The notes: generated by a model not told the origin, from the letters alone. Shown: positions 50,816 to 63,723, counted from the first letter of the stretch. The stretch is 64,000 nucleotides of DNA from Leptolinea sp964420995 (GCA_964420995.1 CAYQUX010000008.1:81895-145894), one strand, 5' to 3'. Translations and numbers: made by a program.

Positions 50816-50992
50816 ATGATCACTCAGTCACATGAGTTTTATAGCCAATTTGGTTTTGGTTATTACCCGGACTGGTTCCTATTCAAAAGGACAGGCAGAT
50901 CGGCAAAAAACAAGGTGCCGCAGGGTACGGTGACGACATTTCAGGAACGGCGAAAAAAAGCGGTTTCTGAAAATCTTCAAAAAAACAGGTGA
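50816..50992 (+). CDS. Possible small protein of 58 residues
   Basis: An ATG at 50816 opens a 58-codon frame. It encodes an aromatic-rich segment (HEFYSQFGFGYYPDWFLFKR) followed by a basic tail (FQERRKKAVSENLQKNR). The composition looks protein-like and differs from the random frames around it. The Shine-Dalgarno is weak (GTGGA), and the stop lies six bases before the cupin start, so the two would be coupled. It could be a small gene or the remnant of a larger one. Confidence 0.35.
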   Translation: MITQSHEFYSQFGFGYYPDWFLFKRTGRSAKNKVPQGTVTTFQERRKKAVSENLQKNR

Positions 50993-50997
50993 ATAAT

Positions 50998-51327
50998 ATG
51001 GATATGCACAATATCCCCTTCGGTTTGACAGACTGGTCACAGGTGCCTGTCACTGAACATAGCGGGACAACCGGCATGGCATATTGGCGGACGCGGCAGT
51101 TTGATGCCATCCGCGTGCGCATGGTGGAATATACCCCCGGTTATCTCGCCGATCACTGGTGCAAGAAAGGCCACATCCTGCTCTGCCTGGAAGGTGAATT
51201 GCACACCGAACTGGAAGACGGCCGAACATTCACGCTAACCCCCGGCACAAGTTATCAGGTGGCGGACAACGCGGAAGCACATCGATCGTCCACGTCGACC
51301 GGCGCGAAGCTGTTCATTGTGGACTGA
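50998..51327 (+). CDS. DHCW-motif cupin-fold protein
   Basis: A 109-residue cupin. The family hallmark DHWC occurs in YLADHWCKKGHILLCLEGEL, followed by the second cupin block LTPGTSYQVADNAEAHRSS. This small family is named for the motif and has no known function; His and Cys in it may hold a metal. AGGTGA five bases before the ATG at 50998 sets the start. A GNAT gene begins three bases after its stop, so the two form an operon. Confidence 0.88.
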   Translation: MDMHNIPFGLTDWSQVPVTEHSGTTGMAYWRTRQFDAIRVRMVEYTPGYLADHWCKKGHILLCLEGELHTELEDGRTFTLTPGTSYQVADNAEAHRSSTSTGAKLFIVD

Positions 51328-51330
51328 CAC

Positions 51331-51831
51331 ATGCGTGAGATACAAATCAGGGCACTGACCCCGGCCGATGAGCCGTTTCTGTGGGATATGTTCTATCTGG
51401 CGATTTATGTACCGGAAGGCACTCCACTGCCATCGCGTGAAATCCTTAAATTGCCAGAGTTGAGCTGTTATGTAAACGGATGGGGCAGACCGGGTGATGA
51501 GGGTTTCCTGGCTCTGGATGGTGGCACACCGGTAGGGGTTGTCTGGATCCGCCTGATGACCGGCGCACAGCGCGGGTATGGGTATGTGGACGACTTCACG
51601 CCTGAACTATCCATCGCCCTGCTGCCGGAATACCGCGGCAAGGGGATCGGGGAAATGTTAATGCGCCATCTCTTCCAAAATCTCAAAGATCATCTGGGCG
51701 CCATTTGTCTGAGCGTTACCCCTGAAAATCCGGCCATGCGGTTATACCAGCGGCTTGGGTTTAAAGCCATCGAATATGAAAAGGATTCAATTAAGATGAT
51801 CTTGAATTTCTCCCATTCACCTTTAAGGTGA
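51331..51831 (+). CDS. GNAT-family N-acetyltransferase
   Basis: A 166-residue acetyltransferase. The acetyl-CoA binding motif is LLPEYRGKGIGEMLMRHL (Q/RxxGxG/A type). The late NPAMRLYQRLGFKAIEYE block completes the fold. It transfers an acetyl group to an amine on an unknown small molecule or protein. It is separated from the DHCW cupin gene by three bases and followed by hairpins at 51855-51897. Confidence 0.9.
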   Translation: MREIQIRALTPADEPFLWDMFYLAIYVPEGTPLPSREILKLPELSCYVNGWGRPGDEGFLALDGGTPVGVVWIRLMTGAQRGYGYVDDFTPELSIALLPEYRGKGIGEMLMRHLFQNLKDHLGAICLSVTPENPAMRLYQRLGFKAIEYEKDSIKMILNFSHSPLR

Positions 51832-51854
51832 GGGTTTCTTGAGATCTGCCCGGA

Positions 51855-51897
51855 GACCGGCGAACCGGTCAACCTGTTGTTCCCCTTCAAACAGGTT
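51855..51897 (+). terminator. Two adjacent hairpins after the GNAT gene
   Basis: GACCGG/CCGGTC (51855-51870, CGAA loop) is directly followed by AACCTGTT/AACAGGTT (51871-51897, 11-base loop). Neither has a strong T-run, so this may protect the 3' end more than terminate. Confidence 0.45.
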
Positions 51898-52008
51898 CTT
51901 CGTGGCACCGTATTCATATCCACAGGGGAATCGCCTTTCGGGACAACAGTAAATGGGGTTGAAAAATCAGTAGAATTTCTTTAATCCCAATGCATGAAAG
52001 GCATAACC

Positions 52009-52599
52009 ATGTTTCATTCGATTAACCCGGCTATGATGACCCGTATGCGTGAATTGGAAGAGCTTGATTCGCGTGACCGTCTGGACAATACACCCCGTAT
52101 GCAGCGCCTGCGGCAGATCCCACCGGAAACCGGGCGTTTTCTGGCGTTAATGGCCGCCGGCACACCTGCGGGCGCCATGGTTGAAATCGGCACGAGCGCC
52201 GGCTATTCCACCCTGTGGATCGCGCTGGCCTGCCAGCACCTGGGGCGCAAGGTCACCACATTTGAGATTCTGCCTGAAAAAGCGATCCTGGCACGCGAGA
52301 CGTTCTCGTTGGCTGACATTGAGGAGACAATTCAACTGGTGGAGGGCGACGCGCGCCTCCACCTGCCAGGTCTTGAAAATATCGCGTTCTGCTTTCTGGA
52401 TGCCGAGAAAGAAGTGTATGCCGAGTGTTACGAATTGATCATTCCCCGTCTCGTTCCCGGCGGCATTCTGGTAGCAGATAACGCCATCAACCACCAGGCC
52501 ACCCTGCAGCCGGTACTGGACCTCGCATTGGCAGATGATAGGGTTGACGCGTTGATCGTCCCCATCGGCAAGGGGGAACTTGTGTGCCGGAAGATTTGA
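52009..52599 (+). CDS. O-methyltransferase (SAM-dependent)
   Basis: A 196-residue methyltransferase of the O-methyltransferase (CCoAMT-like) group. Motif I is MVEIGTSAGYSTLWIALA. VTTFEILPEKAILARETF follows, and the metal/acid region is IAFCFLDAEKEVYAECYELI, then LVPGGILVADNAINH. It methylates an unknown hydroxylated small molecule. AAAGG seven bases before the ATG at 52009 supports that start over the one at 51994. Confidence 0.88.
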   Translation: MFHSINPAMMTRMRELEELDSRDRLDNTPRMQRLRQIPPETGRFLALMAAGTPAGAMVEIGTSAGYSTLWIALACQHLGRKVTTFEILPEKAILARETFSLADIEETIQLVEGDARLHLPGLENIAFCFLDAEKEVYAECYELIIPRLVPGGILVADNAINHQATLQPVLDLALADDRVDALIVPIGKGELVCRKI

Positions 52600-52696
52600 T
52601 TCTGCAGGATTTTTTCGAAATCGCTGCCATCAACCAGAATCAATATAGTATCATTCATAGTGTGATTGATCGCATGTATGATCTCAGGAGGAAAAC

Positions 52697-53005
52697 ATGT
52701 CAAAAGGATACTGGATCGTCAGCCTGGAAGTAACAGACCCGGAAGAGTATAAGAAATACCTGGCTGCCAACGTGGAGCCGTTCAAAAAGTATGGGGCGAA
52801 GCACCTGGTGCGTGCCGGGAAATTCATCAACCCCGAGGGAACATCCCGCTCCCGCAACGTGGTGGTGGAATTCCCCTCCTATGAAGCCGCCGTGGAATGT
52901 TACAACTCGCCGGAATATCAGCGTGCCCTGGCATTCCGCAAACCCGTCTCATCGGGCGACCTGGTCATCGCGGAAGGGTATGAGTATCCACCGGAATTAA
53001 AGTAA
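52697..53005 (+). CDS. DUF1330-family protein
   Basis: A 102-residue protein of the DUF1330 family (dimeric alpha-beta barrel). It has the pattern GYWIVSLEVTDPEEYKKYL, then VVVEFPSYEAAVECYNSPEY followed by QRALAFR. Function unknown; relatives resemble small monooxygenase folds without cofactor. CAGGAGG precedes the ATG. It is probably co-transcribed with the deazaflavin-type reductase gene 27 bases downstream. Confidence 0.92.
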   Translation: MSKGYWIVSLEVTDPEEYKKYLAANVEPFKKYGAKHLVRAGKFINPEGTSRSRNVVVEFPSYEAAVECYNSPEYQRALAFRKPVSSGDLVIAEGYEYPPELK

Positions 53006-53032
53006 TCCGCGTGCTGGAGGGAGGAGACACAC

Positions 53033-53578
53033 ATGGTCACTCCACTGATGGCCAGAATTTTCTGGTTTATCAACAAATTCTTTATGGTGCCCATTTTTCG
53101 GTTTGGATTGGGACCCCTGTTTGGCAACCCGATCTGGGGTTACATGATGGTGCTCAAGACAACCGGTCGAAAGTCGGGCAAGACTCGTTATTCTCCGGTC
53201 AATTATGCCATCATGAACGGCAACCTCTACTGCCTGGCCGGACGCGGCCATCAGGCGGACTGGTACCGCAATATGATTGCCGCGCCCAGCCTTGAGGTGA
53301 TCCTTCCGGGCGGTAGTATTGCCGGTACGGCGGATGAGTTGCCTGATTCACCGGAACGCACATCCGCATTGCGCCAGGTACTCAAAGCCGGCGGTTTTGC
53401 CGGATTTCTGTTGGGATTTAATCCCCATACCGTTTCAGAAGAAACGTTGAAGGAAAGCGCCAGAGACCTGCCGGTTATGCGTATCAAACCATGCGGCATC
53501 GGGGTAGGCGCTTTTGATTACGGTGGTTGGTGCTGGATCGCGGTGCTGGCTATTCTGGTACTATTGATCATACAATAA
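53033..53578 (+). CDS. Nitroreductase/quinone-reductase family (deazaflavin-dependent, DDN-like) protein
   Basis: A 181-residue protein of the F420-dependent nitroreductase (DDN) family. The hallmark is LKTTGRKSGKTRYSPVNYAI, then LAGRGHQADWYRNMIAAP. It ends with a hydrophobic helix (WCWIAVLAILVLLIIQ), suggesting membrane attachment. Family members reduce quinones or nitro compounds using reduced F420. If the call is right the host makes F420, which fits several Chloroflexota. GGGAGGAG precedes the ATG. Confidence 0.85.
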   Translation: MVTPLMARIFWFINKFFMVPIFRFGLGPLFGNPIWGYMMVLKTTGRKSGKTRYSPVNYAIMNGNLYCLAGRGHQADWYRNMIAAPSLEVILPGGSIAGTADELPDSPERTSALRQVLKAGGFAGFLLGFNPHTVSEETLKESARDLPVMRIKPCGIGVGAFDYGGWCWIAVLAILVLLIIQ

Positions 53579-53614
53579 TGGTAATCACCGAACTTTAATT
53601 AAGGAGAGTGGAGA

Positions 53615-54631
53615 ATGAAAATTCTGTTTATCGGGGGAACCGGTCTCATCAGCACAGCCTGCTCAGAACTGGCCGTACAACGCGGCCATGACCTGACCAT
53701 CTTAAACCGGTCGCAAACAAAAAAAATTCCACTGCCTGTAGGCGCTCATTCACTGACCGCTGATGTTCACGGTGATTTTTCATTGCTCAAAAACATTCTG
53801 GATCAACATTCATTTGATGTTGTCGTCGACTGGATCGCCTATACCACGGAAGACATCGATCGGGATATACAGCTATTCCAGGGCAGGGTGAAGCAGTTCA
53901 TCTTCATCAGCTCGGCCAGCGCGTACCAGAAACCGGTAAAGAACTATCTCATCACGGAAGAGACACCACTGGAGAATCCCTTCTGGCAATACTCACGCGA
54001 CAAGATCGCCTGCGAAACCCGGCTGATGGAAGCCTACCGCAAAGACGGCTTTCCCGTGACCATCATCCGTCCTTCGTTGACCTACGGGCTGACCCAGATC
54101 CCGCTGTGCACGGGAAGCTGGCAGCACCCGTATACCATGCTGCGGCGCATCAAACAGGGCAGGAAGGTCATCATCCCCGGCGACGGGACTTCGCTGTGGG
54201 TATGCACCTGGAATGCCGACTTCGCCGTGGGGCTTGTCGGGTTATTTGGCAACCCGAAAGCGTTGGGCGAAGCCTTTCAGATCACTTCAGACGAAGTACT
54301 TACCTGGAACCAATTATATGGGCAGGTGGCCGACGCGCTGGGTGTAACGCTGAACGTCGTGCATATCCCGTCAGACTGGCTGGCCGCGTGGGATGACAGA
54401 TTCACCGGCGAATTGCTCGGTGACAAAGCCCACAGCGTGGCATTTGATAACAGCAAGATCAAACGCTTTGTGCCCGATTTCAATTGCACGGTCACCTGGG
54501 CGGAAGGGATTAGACGGGCGATTGCCTGGTTCGAGGCCGATCCGTCACGTCAGACCGTTGATGAAACCGCAGACCGCGAGTGGGATGCCATCATTACAGC
54601 GTATGAACAGTGCTTCCCCAAAAAGAAATAG
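53615..54631 (+). CDS. NAD-dependent epimerase/dehydratase-like SDR
   Basis: A 338-residue extended short-chain dehydrogenase. The nucleotide motif is ILFIGGTGLISTAC. The catalytic set is SSASAYQ and QYSRDKIACE (YxxxK), and the substrate region is IIRPSLTYGLTQ. It looks like a sugar-nucleotide epimerase or reductase, though the C-terminal half (TSLWVCTWNADFAVG, VHIPSDWLAAW) belongs to an uncharacterised branch. AAGGAG precedes the ATG. The methyltransferase gene begins 23 bases after its stop. Confidence 0.88.
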   Translation: MKILFIGGTGLISTACSELAVQRGHDLTILNRSQTKKIPLPVGAHSLTADVHGDFSLLKNILDQHSFDVVVDWIAYTTEDIDRDIQLFQGRVKQFIFISSASAYQKPVKNYLITEETPLENPFWQYSRDKIACETRLMEAYRKDGFPVTIIRPSLTYGLTQIPLCTGSWQHPYTMLRRIKQGRKVIIPGDGTSLWVCTWNADFAVGLVGLFGNPKALGEAFQITSDEVLTWNQLYGQVADALGVTLNVVHIPSDWLAAWDDRFTGELLGDKAHSVAFDNSKIKRFVPDFNCTVTWAEGIRRAIAWFEADPSRQTVDETADREWDAIITAYEQCFPKKK

Positions 54632-54654
54632 GGAGGCATTTCAGTGGCATACGC

Positions 54655-55329
54655 ATGATGGGTGAATATAACGCGAACGAAGTCCGTCAGTGTTACGATT
54701 TAACAGCAAAGGAATATGCCAGCAGCTTTCTACATGAACTGGATGGCAAACCCTTTGACCGGGCCATTCTCGACCGCTTTACTCGGCTGCTCCCTGAAGA
54801 CGGACTGATCTATGACTTCGGCTGTGGATCAGGGCAGACCACGAAATATTTAAGTGATGTGGATAAGCAGACCGTCATCGGGCTGGACTTCTCAGGCAAA
54901 TGCATAGAACTGGCGCGGAAAAATTTTCCCGGGCTGGACTTCCGGGTGGATGATATGCTGGATTCCGGCATGCCGCCCCAGTCGGCTGATGGGATTGTAG
55001 CCTTCTACGCCATCGTACACTTCACCTACCGCGAGGTGGCTATCGCATTGAAAGAATGGTTCCGCCTGTTAAAACCCGGCGGCCAGTGCCTGTTCAGTTA
55101 TCATGTGGGGAAAGGTGTGATTTCCGTGGAGAAATTTCTGGGAGTAGACGGGGCCAATGCCACCTGGCGATTCTTGAAAACCGACAGGGTTTTGAAAGCC
55201 GCGGAAAACGCCGGTTTTACTTTTTATGAAACCGTCGAACGTTACCCCTACCCCGGCGCGGAACACCCGAGCAGGAGGGCGTACGTTTGGTTGGTAAAAA
55301 ATTCTGATTTGCTGGTTGAAAAACAGTAA
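54655..55329 (+). CDS. Class I SAM-dependent methyltransferase
   Basis: A 224-residue methyltransferase. Motif I is IYDFGCGSGQTTKYL. VIGLDFSGKCIELARKNF, then SADGIVAFYAIVHFTY and LLKPGGQCLFSYHV complete the fold. The substrate is unknown. The start is uncertain: two adjacent ATGs at 54655 and 54658 fit the family, while the nearest Shine-Dalgarno (GGGAGG) is about 18 bases away. It is likely co-transcribed with the SDR gene upstream. Confidence 0.85.
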   Translation: MMGEYNANEVRQCYDLTAKEYASSFLHELDGKPFDRAILDRFTRLLPEDGLIYDFGCGSGQTTKYLSDVDKQTVIGLDFSGKCIELARKNFPGLDFRVDDMLDSGMPPQSADGIVAFYAIVHFTYREVAIALKEWFRLLKPGGQCLFSYHVGKGVISVEKFLGVDGANATWRFLKTDRVLKAAENAGFTFYETVERYPYPGAEHPSRRAYVWLVKNSDLLVEKQ

Positions 55330-55418
55330 GAATTGTTTTATATTCCAATTTGTTTTGTATAATGGGTGTGCAAAACAAATCGGTTTACCAAAACCAACAA
55401 TGGATTTGCGGGGAATAG

Positions 55419-56354
55419 ATGATCTGGTCAGCAGCGCTTGTTATTCTTGGGATCGCCGCCCTGGTAAAGGGAGAACTCAAGATTACATCAAATCGGAGTG
55501 TCAGCAGTACAACCGTGCGGGCGCTTGCGATGATATTGATGGTTGGCGCAATAATCGGTGGTTTCACCTGGAACGGAATTACCCTGGTCACGTTTGTGCT
55601 GGTTCTCATTGCCGGCCTTTTATTGATGGAGGAATCTCCCGGGCCGGTAGACCAGCACTTAAAAGATGTTGAGATGCCGATTAACGGCACGGTTTCCACT
55701 CCCGCGCCGCCCCAACGCTACACCTCCCCGCCTCCCGCCATCAATTCCTGGAATTCCGATCCTGTCGAGATCTCCTCTTTGCTGCCCAACAAACAAACCG
55801 TGCAGGAGGTCTATGAACCGGCGCAAAAGTATTACCCGTACATGGATTTTTCCGACACCATTGATCTTCCCATTACGGGGACAACTCTGATCAGCGCGGC
55901 CACCCAGGTGGACACATACCCGGTGCATTCCGACTTTCTGGTGTATGACATCAAAGCGGCCTATACGCGAAAGCCCGGACAGCCGATCCTATGCCCGAAA
56001 TGCGGCGGATTGCTGAAGGGTTCCTCGATTCAGCCTTCACTGGGTGTGCGAAAAGACCTTCACAAGATCGAACTGGCGGAAAACCATCGTTTTTCCTATT
56101 TATTTACCTGTGATAACTGCAAATGGTGGTGCATTCGCGAAAACTGGAAATCCGTTGAAAAACAGAACACCATCTACGACTTTCTGGTAGCCGGCGGCAT
56201 TCCGGCCAACAAGACCATGTCCATAAAATATAACGAAGTGGCCAACAACCAGAACCCGGAACCATGGGCCAAGGCGCTCATCTTTCGCGATATCTATGAA
56301 TATTCCGAACGGCTGCCTGAAAACCTGAAGATTATTTTCCCCCGGACCCAGTAA
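55419..56354 (+). CDS. Membrane protein with cytoplasmic-type zinc ribbon, unknown family
   Basis: A 311-residue protein. There are two or three transmembrane helices in residues 1-72, a Pro/Thr-rich linker (about 75-110), and a C-terminal domain with a zinc-ribbon-like pair: Cys192/Cys195 (LCPKCGG) and Cys231/Cys234 (TCDNCKWWC). The spacing (about 36 residues) fits a small zinc domain. The WPxR-like tryptophans and aromatic DFSDTIDLP region have no family I can name. It is on its own transcript as far as can be seen. Confidence 0.6.
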   Translation: MIWSAALVILGIAALVKGELKITSNRSVSSTTVRALAMILMVGAIIGGFTWNGITLVTFVLVLIAGLLLMEESPGPVDQHLKDVEMPINGTVSTPAPPQRYTSPPPAINSWNSDPVEISSLLPNKQTVQEVYEPAQKYYPYMDFSDTIDLPITGTTLISAATQVDTYPVHSDFLVYDIKAAYTRKPGQPILCPKCGGLLKGSSIQPSLGVRKDLHKIELAENHRFSYLFTCDNCKWWCIRENWKSVEKQNTIYDFLVAGGIPANKTMSIKYNEVANNQNPEPWAKALIFRDIYEYSERLPENLKIIFPRTQ

Positions 56355-56427
56355 TGGGTTGAGATCGGGGTTTATTCACCGATGACACGCTACAACGCTG
56401 GTGTCTGTTTCGGGCTACAATTAACAC

Positions 56428-56658
56428 ATGGAAAGAAAGATCGCTCCGGTTGTCCATATCCGAAAGCTGAAGGACCGTGATTCGGATTTTGCCTACTGGC
56501 AGAATCAACCGTATGAAGCCCGTATAGCCGCGCTGGAAGAGATTCGCCGCGAGTACCATGACTGGCTGGCTTCCCAAACGGGTGACTATTCTTATGTTCA
56601 ACCCGGAATTCAAAAGGTTTTTCGTGTTGTGAAAATTGAAAAGACTAAAAAAGCCTGA
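56428..56658 (+). CDS. Small conserved protein (76 residues)
   Basis: A 76-residue soluble protein with RKLKDRDSDFAYWQNQPYEA followed by RIAALEEIRREYHDWL and PGIQKVFRVVKIEK. Short proteins of this pattern (..YWxxxPxxxRLxAxExLRxxY..) are common and often sit next to nucleotidyltransferase-like genes, where some authors treat them as accessory or antitoxin-like. No such partner is adjacent here. TACAAT ends six bases before the ATG and there is no Shine-Dalgarno, so the mRNA may be leaderless. Confidence 0.8.
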   Translation: MERKIAPVVHIRKLKDRDSDFAYWQNQPYEARIAALEEIRREYHDWLASQTGDYSYVQPGIQKVFRVVKIEKTKKA

Positions 56659-56723
56659 TAAATAAACCGAATACACCAACCGGCTATTAGTGTTCCAACC
56701 TGAAAAATAGCAAGAGGATAATC

Positions 56724-57689
56724 ATGAACGTACGATACGGCATTATCGGACCCGGCAATATCGCCAACAAGTTCGCCGACGCTGTCAAACGCGAAAAAGA
56801 TATCGAGCTGATCTCGGTGGCCGCCCGCGACCTTTCGCGTGCCGAAACCTTCGCGAAGAAATATAAAGCCCGAAAAGCCTATGGAAGTTACGTGGAAATA
56901 ATGGATGACCCGGATGTGGATATCATCTACATCGGGGTGACCCACAATTTTCACTACGATGTGGTTAAAGCCTGTTTGAGCAAACATAAAGCTGTTCTTT
57001 GCGAGAAACCGCTGGTACTGACGAAGAAGGAAGCGGAAGAACTGGCCGATCTGGCGCAAAAGAACAACACCCTGTTGATGGAAGCCATGTGGACGCGCTG
57101 TATGCCGGCCTATCAACAGGCGCGAACCTGGGTGTGGGATGGCTTGATCGGTGACGTGAAACTGATCGACACGCGCTTCCATTTCCTCGGGGAGTACGAT
57201 CCCGAAAGCCGCTGGTACAACCCAAAACTGGCCGGCGGCAGCCTGTTCGACCTGGGTGTGTATCCCATTGAGTTCACCACCGGCATCCTGTCCGAGGATC
57301 CTGCCAGCGTGAATGGACTGGCAAAGATTGCTCCCACCGGTGTGGATGAATCAGCCGCTGTTTCCATGACCTTTGCCAGCGGTGCATTAGCCACCTTCTC
57401 TTGCGGATTCACGGTTAACGCCAAGGACGAAGCCTTTATTTACGGCACAAAAGGGAAGATCGTGCTGAACACCTGCTACGACGTTCAGAAGGCAGAGCTT
57501 TTTGATGAGCGCGAGAGGCGCGTCAGAAAATTTGAGGAACGCGTTCCGAATGGCTTTATCTACCAGGCCCGCCACTGCGCCGAACTGTTCCGGGCGGGGA
57601 AAAAACAGAGCGACCTGATTCCCCTCGCGGATACTGTTGTCTGCGCCGGGGTGTTTGATGCCCTGCGCAAGCAGTGGGGATTGATCTGA
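56724..57689 (+). CDS. Gfo/Idh/MocA-family NAD(P)-dependent oxidoreductase
   Basis: A 321-residue dehydrogenase. The Rossmann motif is YGIIGPGNIANKFADAV, the catalytic-lysine block is VLCEKPLVLTKKEAEE, and GGSLFDLGVYPIEFTTGIL is the downstream signature. These enzymes oxidise or reduce sugars, inositols or dipeptide-like substrates. It matches the trans-1,2-dihydrobenzene-1,2-diol/dTDP-sugar-dehydrogenase-like subgroup by length. It precedes the carAB leader promoter without any obvious relation. Confidence 0.92.
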   Translation: MNVRYGIIGPGNIANKFADAVKREKDIELISVAARDLSRAETFAKKYKARKAYGSYVEIMDDPDVDIIYIGVTHNFHYDVVKACLSKHKAVLCEKPLVLTKKEAEELADLAQKNNTLLMEAMWTRCMPAYQQARTWVWDGLIGDVKLIDTRFHFLGEYDPESRWYNPKLAGGSLFDLGVYPIEFTTGILSEDPASVNGLAKIAPTGVDESAAVSMTFASGALATFSCGFTVNAKDEAFIYGTKGKIVLNTCYDVQKAELFDERERRVRKFEERVPNGFIYQARHCAELFRAGKKQSDLIPLADTVVCAGVFDALRKQWGLI

Positions 57690-57698
57690 CCGGTTTTA

Positions 57699-57726
57699 TT
57701 GACATTCCCCCTGTGTGTGATAGAAT
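57699..57726 (+). promoter_or_regulatory. carAB promoter
   Basis: TTGACA (57699-57704), a 16-base spacer and TAGAAT (57721-57726). Transcription should begin near 57733, a few bases before the ATG of the leader peptide. Confidence 0.75.
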
Positions 57727-57736
57727 ACCGCCCAAT

Positions 57737-57829
57737 ATGCGCAACCTGACATCCATTATCCGATCCCGACATACCCTGCCTGCTTCCCACGGAGAAGACC
57801 GGGATATTTGGTATTGGATGGCGGCGTAA
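57737..57829 (+). CDS. Putative 30-residue leader peptide of carAB
   Basis: An ATG within a few bases of the predicted transcript start opens a 30-codon frame. It begins MRNLTSIIRSRHTLPASHG and ends DRDIWYWMAA before a TAA. It contains four Arg codons and, close to the stop, Trp-Tyr-Trp. A small hairpin (CGGCGT/ACGCCG, 57822-57838) spans the stop codon, and an intrinsic terminator follows 38 bases later, before carA. The layout is that of ribosome-controlled attenuation. The peptide itself probably has no function after synthesis. Whether it is translated is not shown by the sequence. Confidence 0.5.
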   Translation: MRNLTSIIRSRHTLPASHGEDRDIWYWMAA

Positions 57830-57867
57830 CCAACGCCGGAGCGCATAAACCAGATAAGTCAAACCTG

Positions 57868-57897
57868 ACAGCCCTTCTTCTCGAAGGGCTGTTTTTT
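57868..57897 (+). terminator. carA: Attenuator (intrinsic terminator in the carAB leader)
   Basis: ACAGCCCTTC (57868-57877) and GAAGGGCTGT (57883-57892) form a perfect 10-bp stem with a TTCTC loop. It runs directly into six Ts. It lies 34 bases before the carA start, inside the predicted 5' leader, so it can reduce expression of the operon. Confidence 0.9.
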
Positions 57898-57930
57898 ATC
57901 ACCTGAGGCGGATCAAGGAGCGGAGACAAT

Positions 57931-62269
<4,339 letters not shown>

Positions 62270-62284
62270 CAAAGGAGAGAGACC

Positions 62285-62647
62285 ATGGATCCCACAAAAG
62301 CCGGCTTCACCACCATTGACGAGTACATGGCCGGTTTTCCGGCAGACATTCAGCAGAAATTGCAGGAAATGCGCCGGGTGATCCATGAGACCGCGCCGGA
62401 AGCCAGCGAAAAGATCAGTTACCAGATGCCCACGTTCTACCTGAACGGCAACCTGGTGCATTTTGCCGCCTTCAAAAACCATATCGGCTTCTACCCGGCG
62501 CCCACCGGGCTGGACGCGTTCAAGGACGAGATCGCCAGATACCCGCATTCCAAGGGCGCGGTTCAGTTCCCTCTGGACCAACCCATTCCGTTTGATCTGG
62601 TAAAGCGCATTGTAGAATACCGCCGGGAAGAGAATTTGAAGAAGTAA
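62285..62647 (+). CDS. DUF1801 (YdhG/frataxin-like fold) protein
   Basis: A 120-residue protein of the DUF1801 family. It has the pattern IDEYMAGFPADIQQKLQEMR, then EKISYQMPTFYLNG, then GFYPAPTGLDAFK and KRIVEYRREEN. The family includes Fra/YdhG, proposed iron chaperones in Bacillus, but most members are untested. AAAGGAG precedes the ATG, 15 bases after carB. A degraded second copy of its C-terminal half lies at 63822-64000. Confidence 0.92.
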   Translation: MDPTKAGFTTIDEYMAGFPADIQQKLQEMRRVIHETAPEASEKISYQMPTFYLNGNLVHFAAFKNHIGFYPAPTGLDAFKDEIARYPHSKGAVQFPLDQPIPFDLVKRIVEYRREENLKK

Positions 62648-62904
62648 CGAAAGTAATTAATAGATACACATTTGACCTGAATATCGTGCAAATGGAAGCA
62701 TTGTGTTCTCGTTATACTTATTGAGTTGGCCACAAGTTACTGCCCGTAGATTCCAGATCGAATGTCAGGTACTATCTAATTGAGGTTTCCTTAACAAACG
62801 AAACTAAAGTTACTTTTACTTTACAGAAACAGTGAGGAGAGAAAACAAATATTTTATAAAACGACCGGTAGTAAAATGAGAGTGTCTGATGAAGGAGGGA
62901 ATAA
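62648..62904. other. AT-rich intergenic region
   Basis: About 257 bases clearly richer in A and T than the carAB region and without a gene. AAGGAGG just before 62905 is the ribosome-binding site of the next gene. I see no terminal repeats. Confidence 0.45.
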
Positions 62905-63723
62905 ATGAAAAGGGGATTTCTCCGGCTTGGATTGTTAATCCTGATTCTTACATTTACTTCATGTGATATTCAGAACATAAATCTCTGGATTGTACAAACC
63001 CCAACAATAACTCTTGGGCCAACAAATACAACCCGGCCATCCATTACCCCCTCTTCAACAATCGCTATTGCATCTACAAATACTTCAACAATATCGCCAC
63101 CGCCGACAAAAACTTTTACCCCAACTATATCTAAAACCTCTACGTACACAATTGAACCTACACTGAATAGTACCCAGTACCCAAATGCAGTATGTGAATC
63201 CTATAAACCTTATATTGCCACATGGAATACTGAATTAAATAATATGCATTTTGATGGTTTCTTATGCCCTGGTGGGGAGTTCATTGCGATAATGCATGAT
63301 CAAGAAATACCTGAATATATGACCGTAAATTTACGTGGGTTTAGTAATTTAGAGTATTTCTGGGGTGTTGAAATTGATGTGGATGGGAACAGTAGTACAG
63401 GAATGCATGAGACATATCATTATGTTAACAGCAAAGAAGATTTTGATCTTGTATTAGCTCATTGGGCTAACGGAAAAACTGAAACGGACCTATTTGAGAA
63501 TTTAATAAAAAAGAGGATGTTTCAAATTAATGTTTGGGAAAAGGGGAAGTTGAGTTCTTGGGGGAAAGCCTTTCTTTATTATAAAGACAAAAAACTTGTC
63601 CTTATTGGAAAAATTCCCGGGATGAGTGAAAAGTCTAGAATTTTATTTGTGAAGTTCTACCGCACTGCTGATAATCCAAAAAATTATAAAACTGGTTGGA
63701 TAGAATCATCAAAAAGCAATTAA
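62905..63723 (+). CDS. Thr/Pro-rich lipoprotein in an AT-rich island
   Basis: A 272-residue protein with a lipoprotein signal ending TFTSC (Cys20). A long Thr/Ser/Pro linker (about 30-90) is followed by a globular domain with WGVEIDVDGNSSTGMHETYH, a calcium-site-like DxDGNxST element as in secreted sandwich domains, and a KAFLYYKDKKLVLIGKIPG beta region. The codon use is much more AT-rich than its neighbours (many AAT, AAA, ATA), a sign of recent transfer. GGAGG precedes the ATG. It is bracketed by an intact DUF1801 gene and a damaged copy. No family name can be given. Confidence 0.75.
   Translation: MKRGFLRLGLLILILTFTSCDIQNINLWIVQTPTITLGPTNTTRPSITPSSTIAIASTNTSTISPPPTKTFTPTISKTSTYTIEPTLNSTQYPNAVCESYKPYIATWNTELNNMHFDGFLCPGGEFIAIMHDQEIPEYMTVNLRGFSNLEYFWGVEIDVDGNSSTGMHETYHYVNSKEDFDLVLAHWANGKTETDLFENLIKKRMFQINVWEKGKLSSWGKAFLYYKDKKLVLIGKIPGMSEKSRILFVKFYRTADNPKNYKTGWIESSKSN

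Noticed and set aside
57737..57897. T-box or PyrR-type riboswitch in the carAB leader
   Set aside because: Neither the T-box bulge sequence nor a PyrR-binding loop is present; the peptide-plus-terminator layout fits better.
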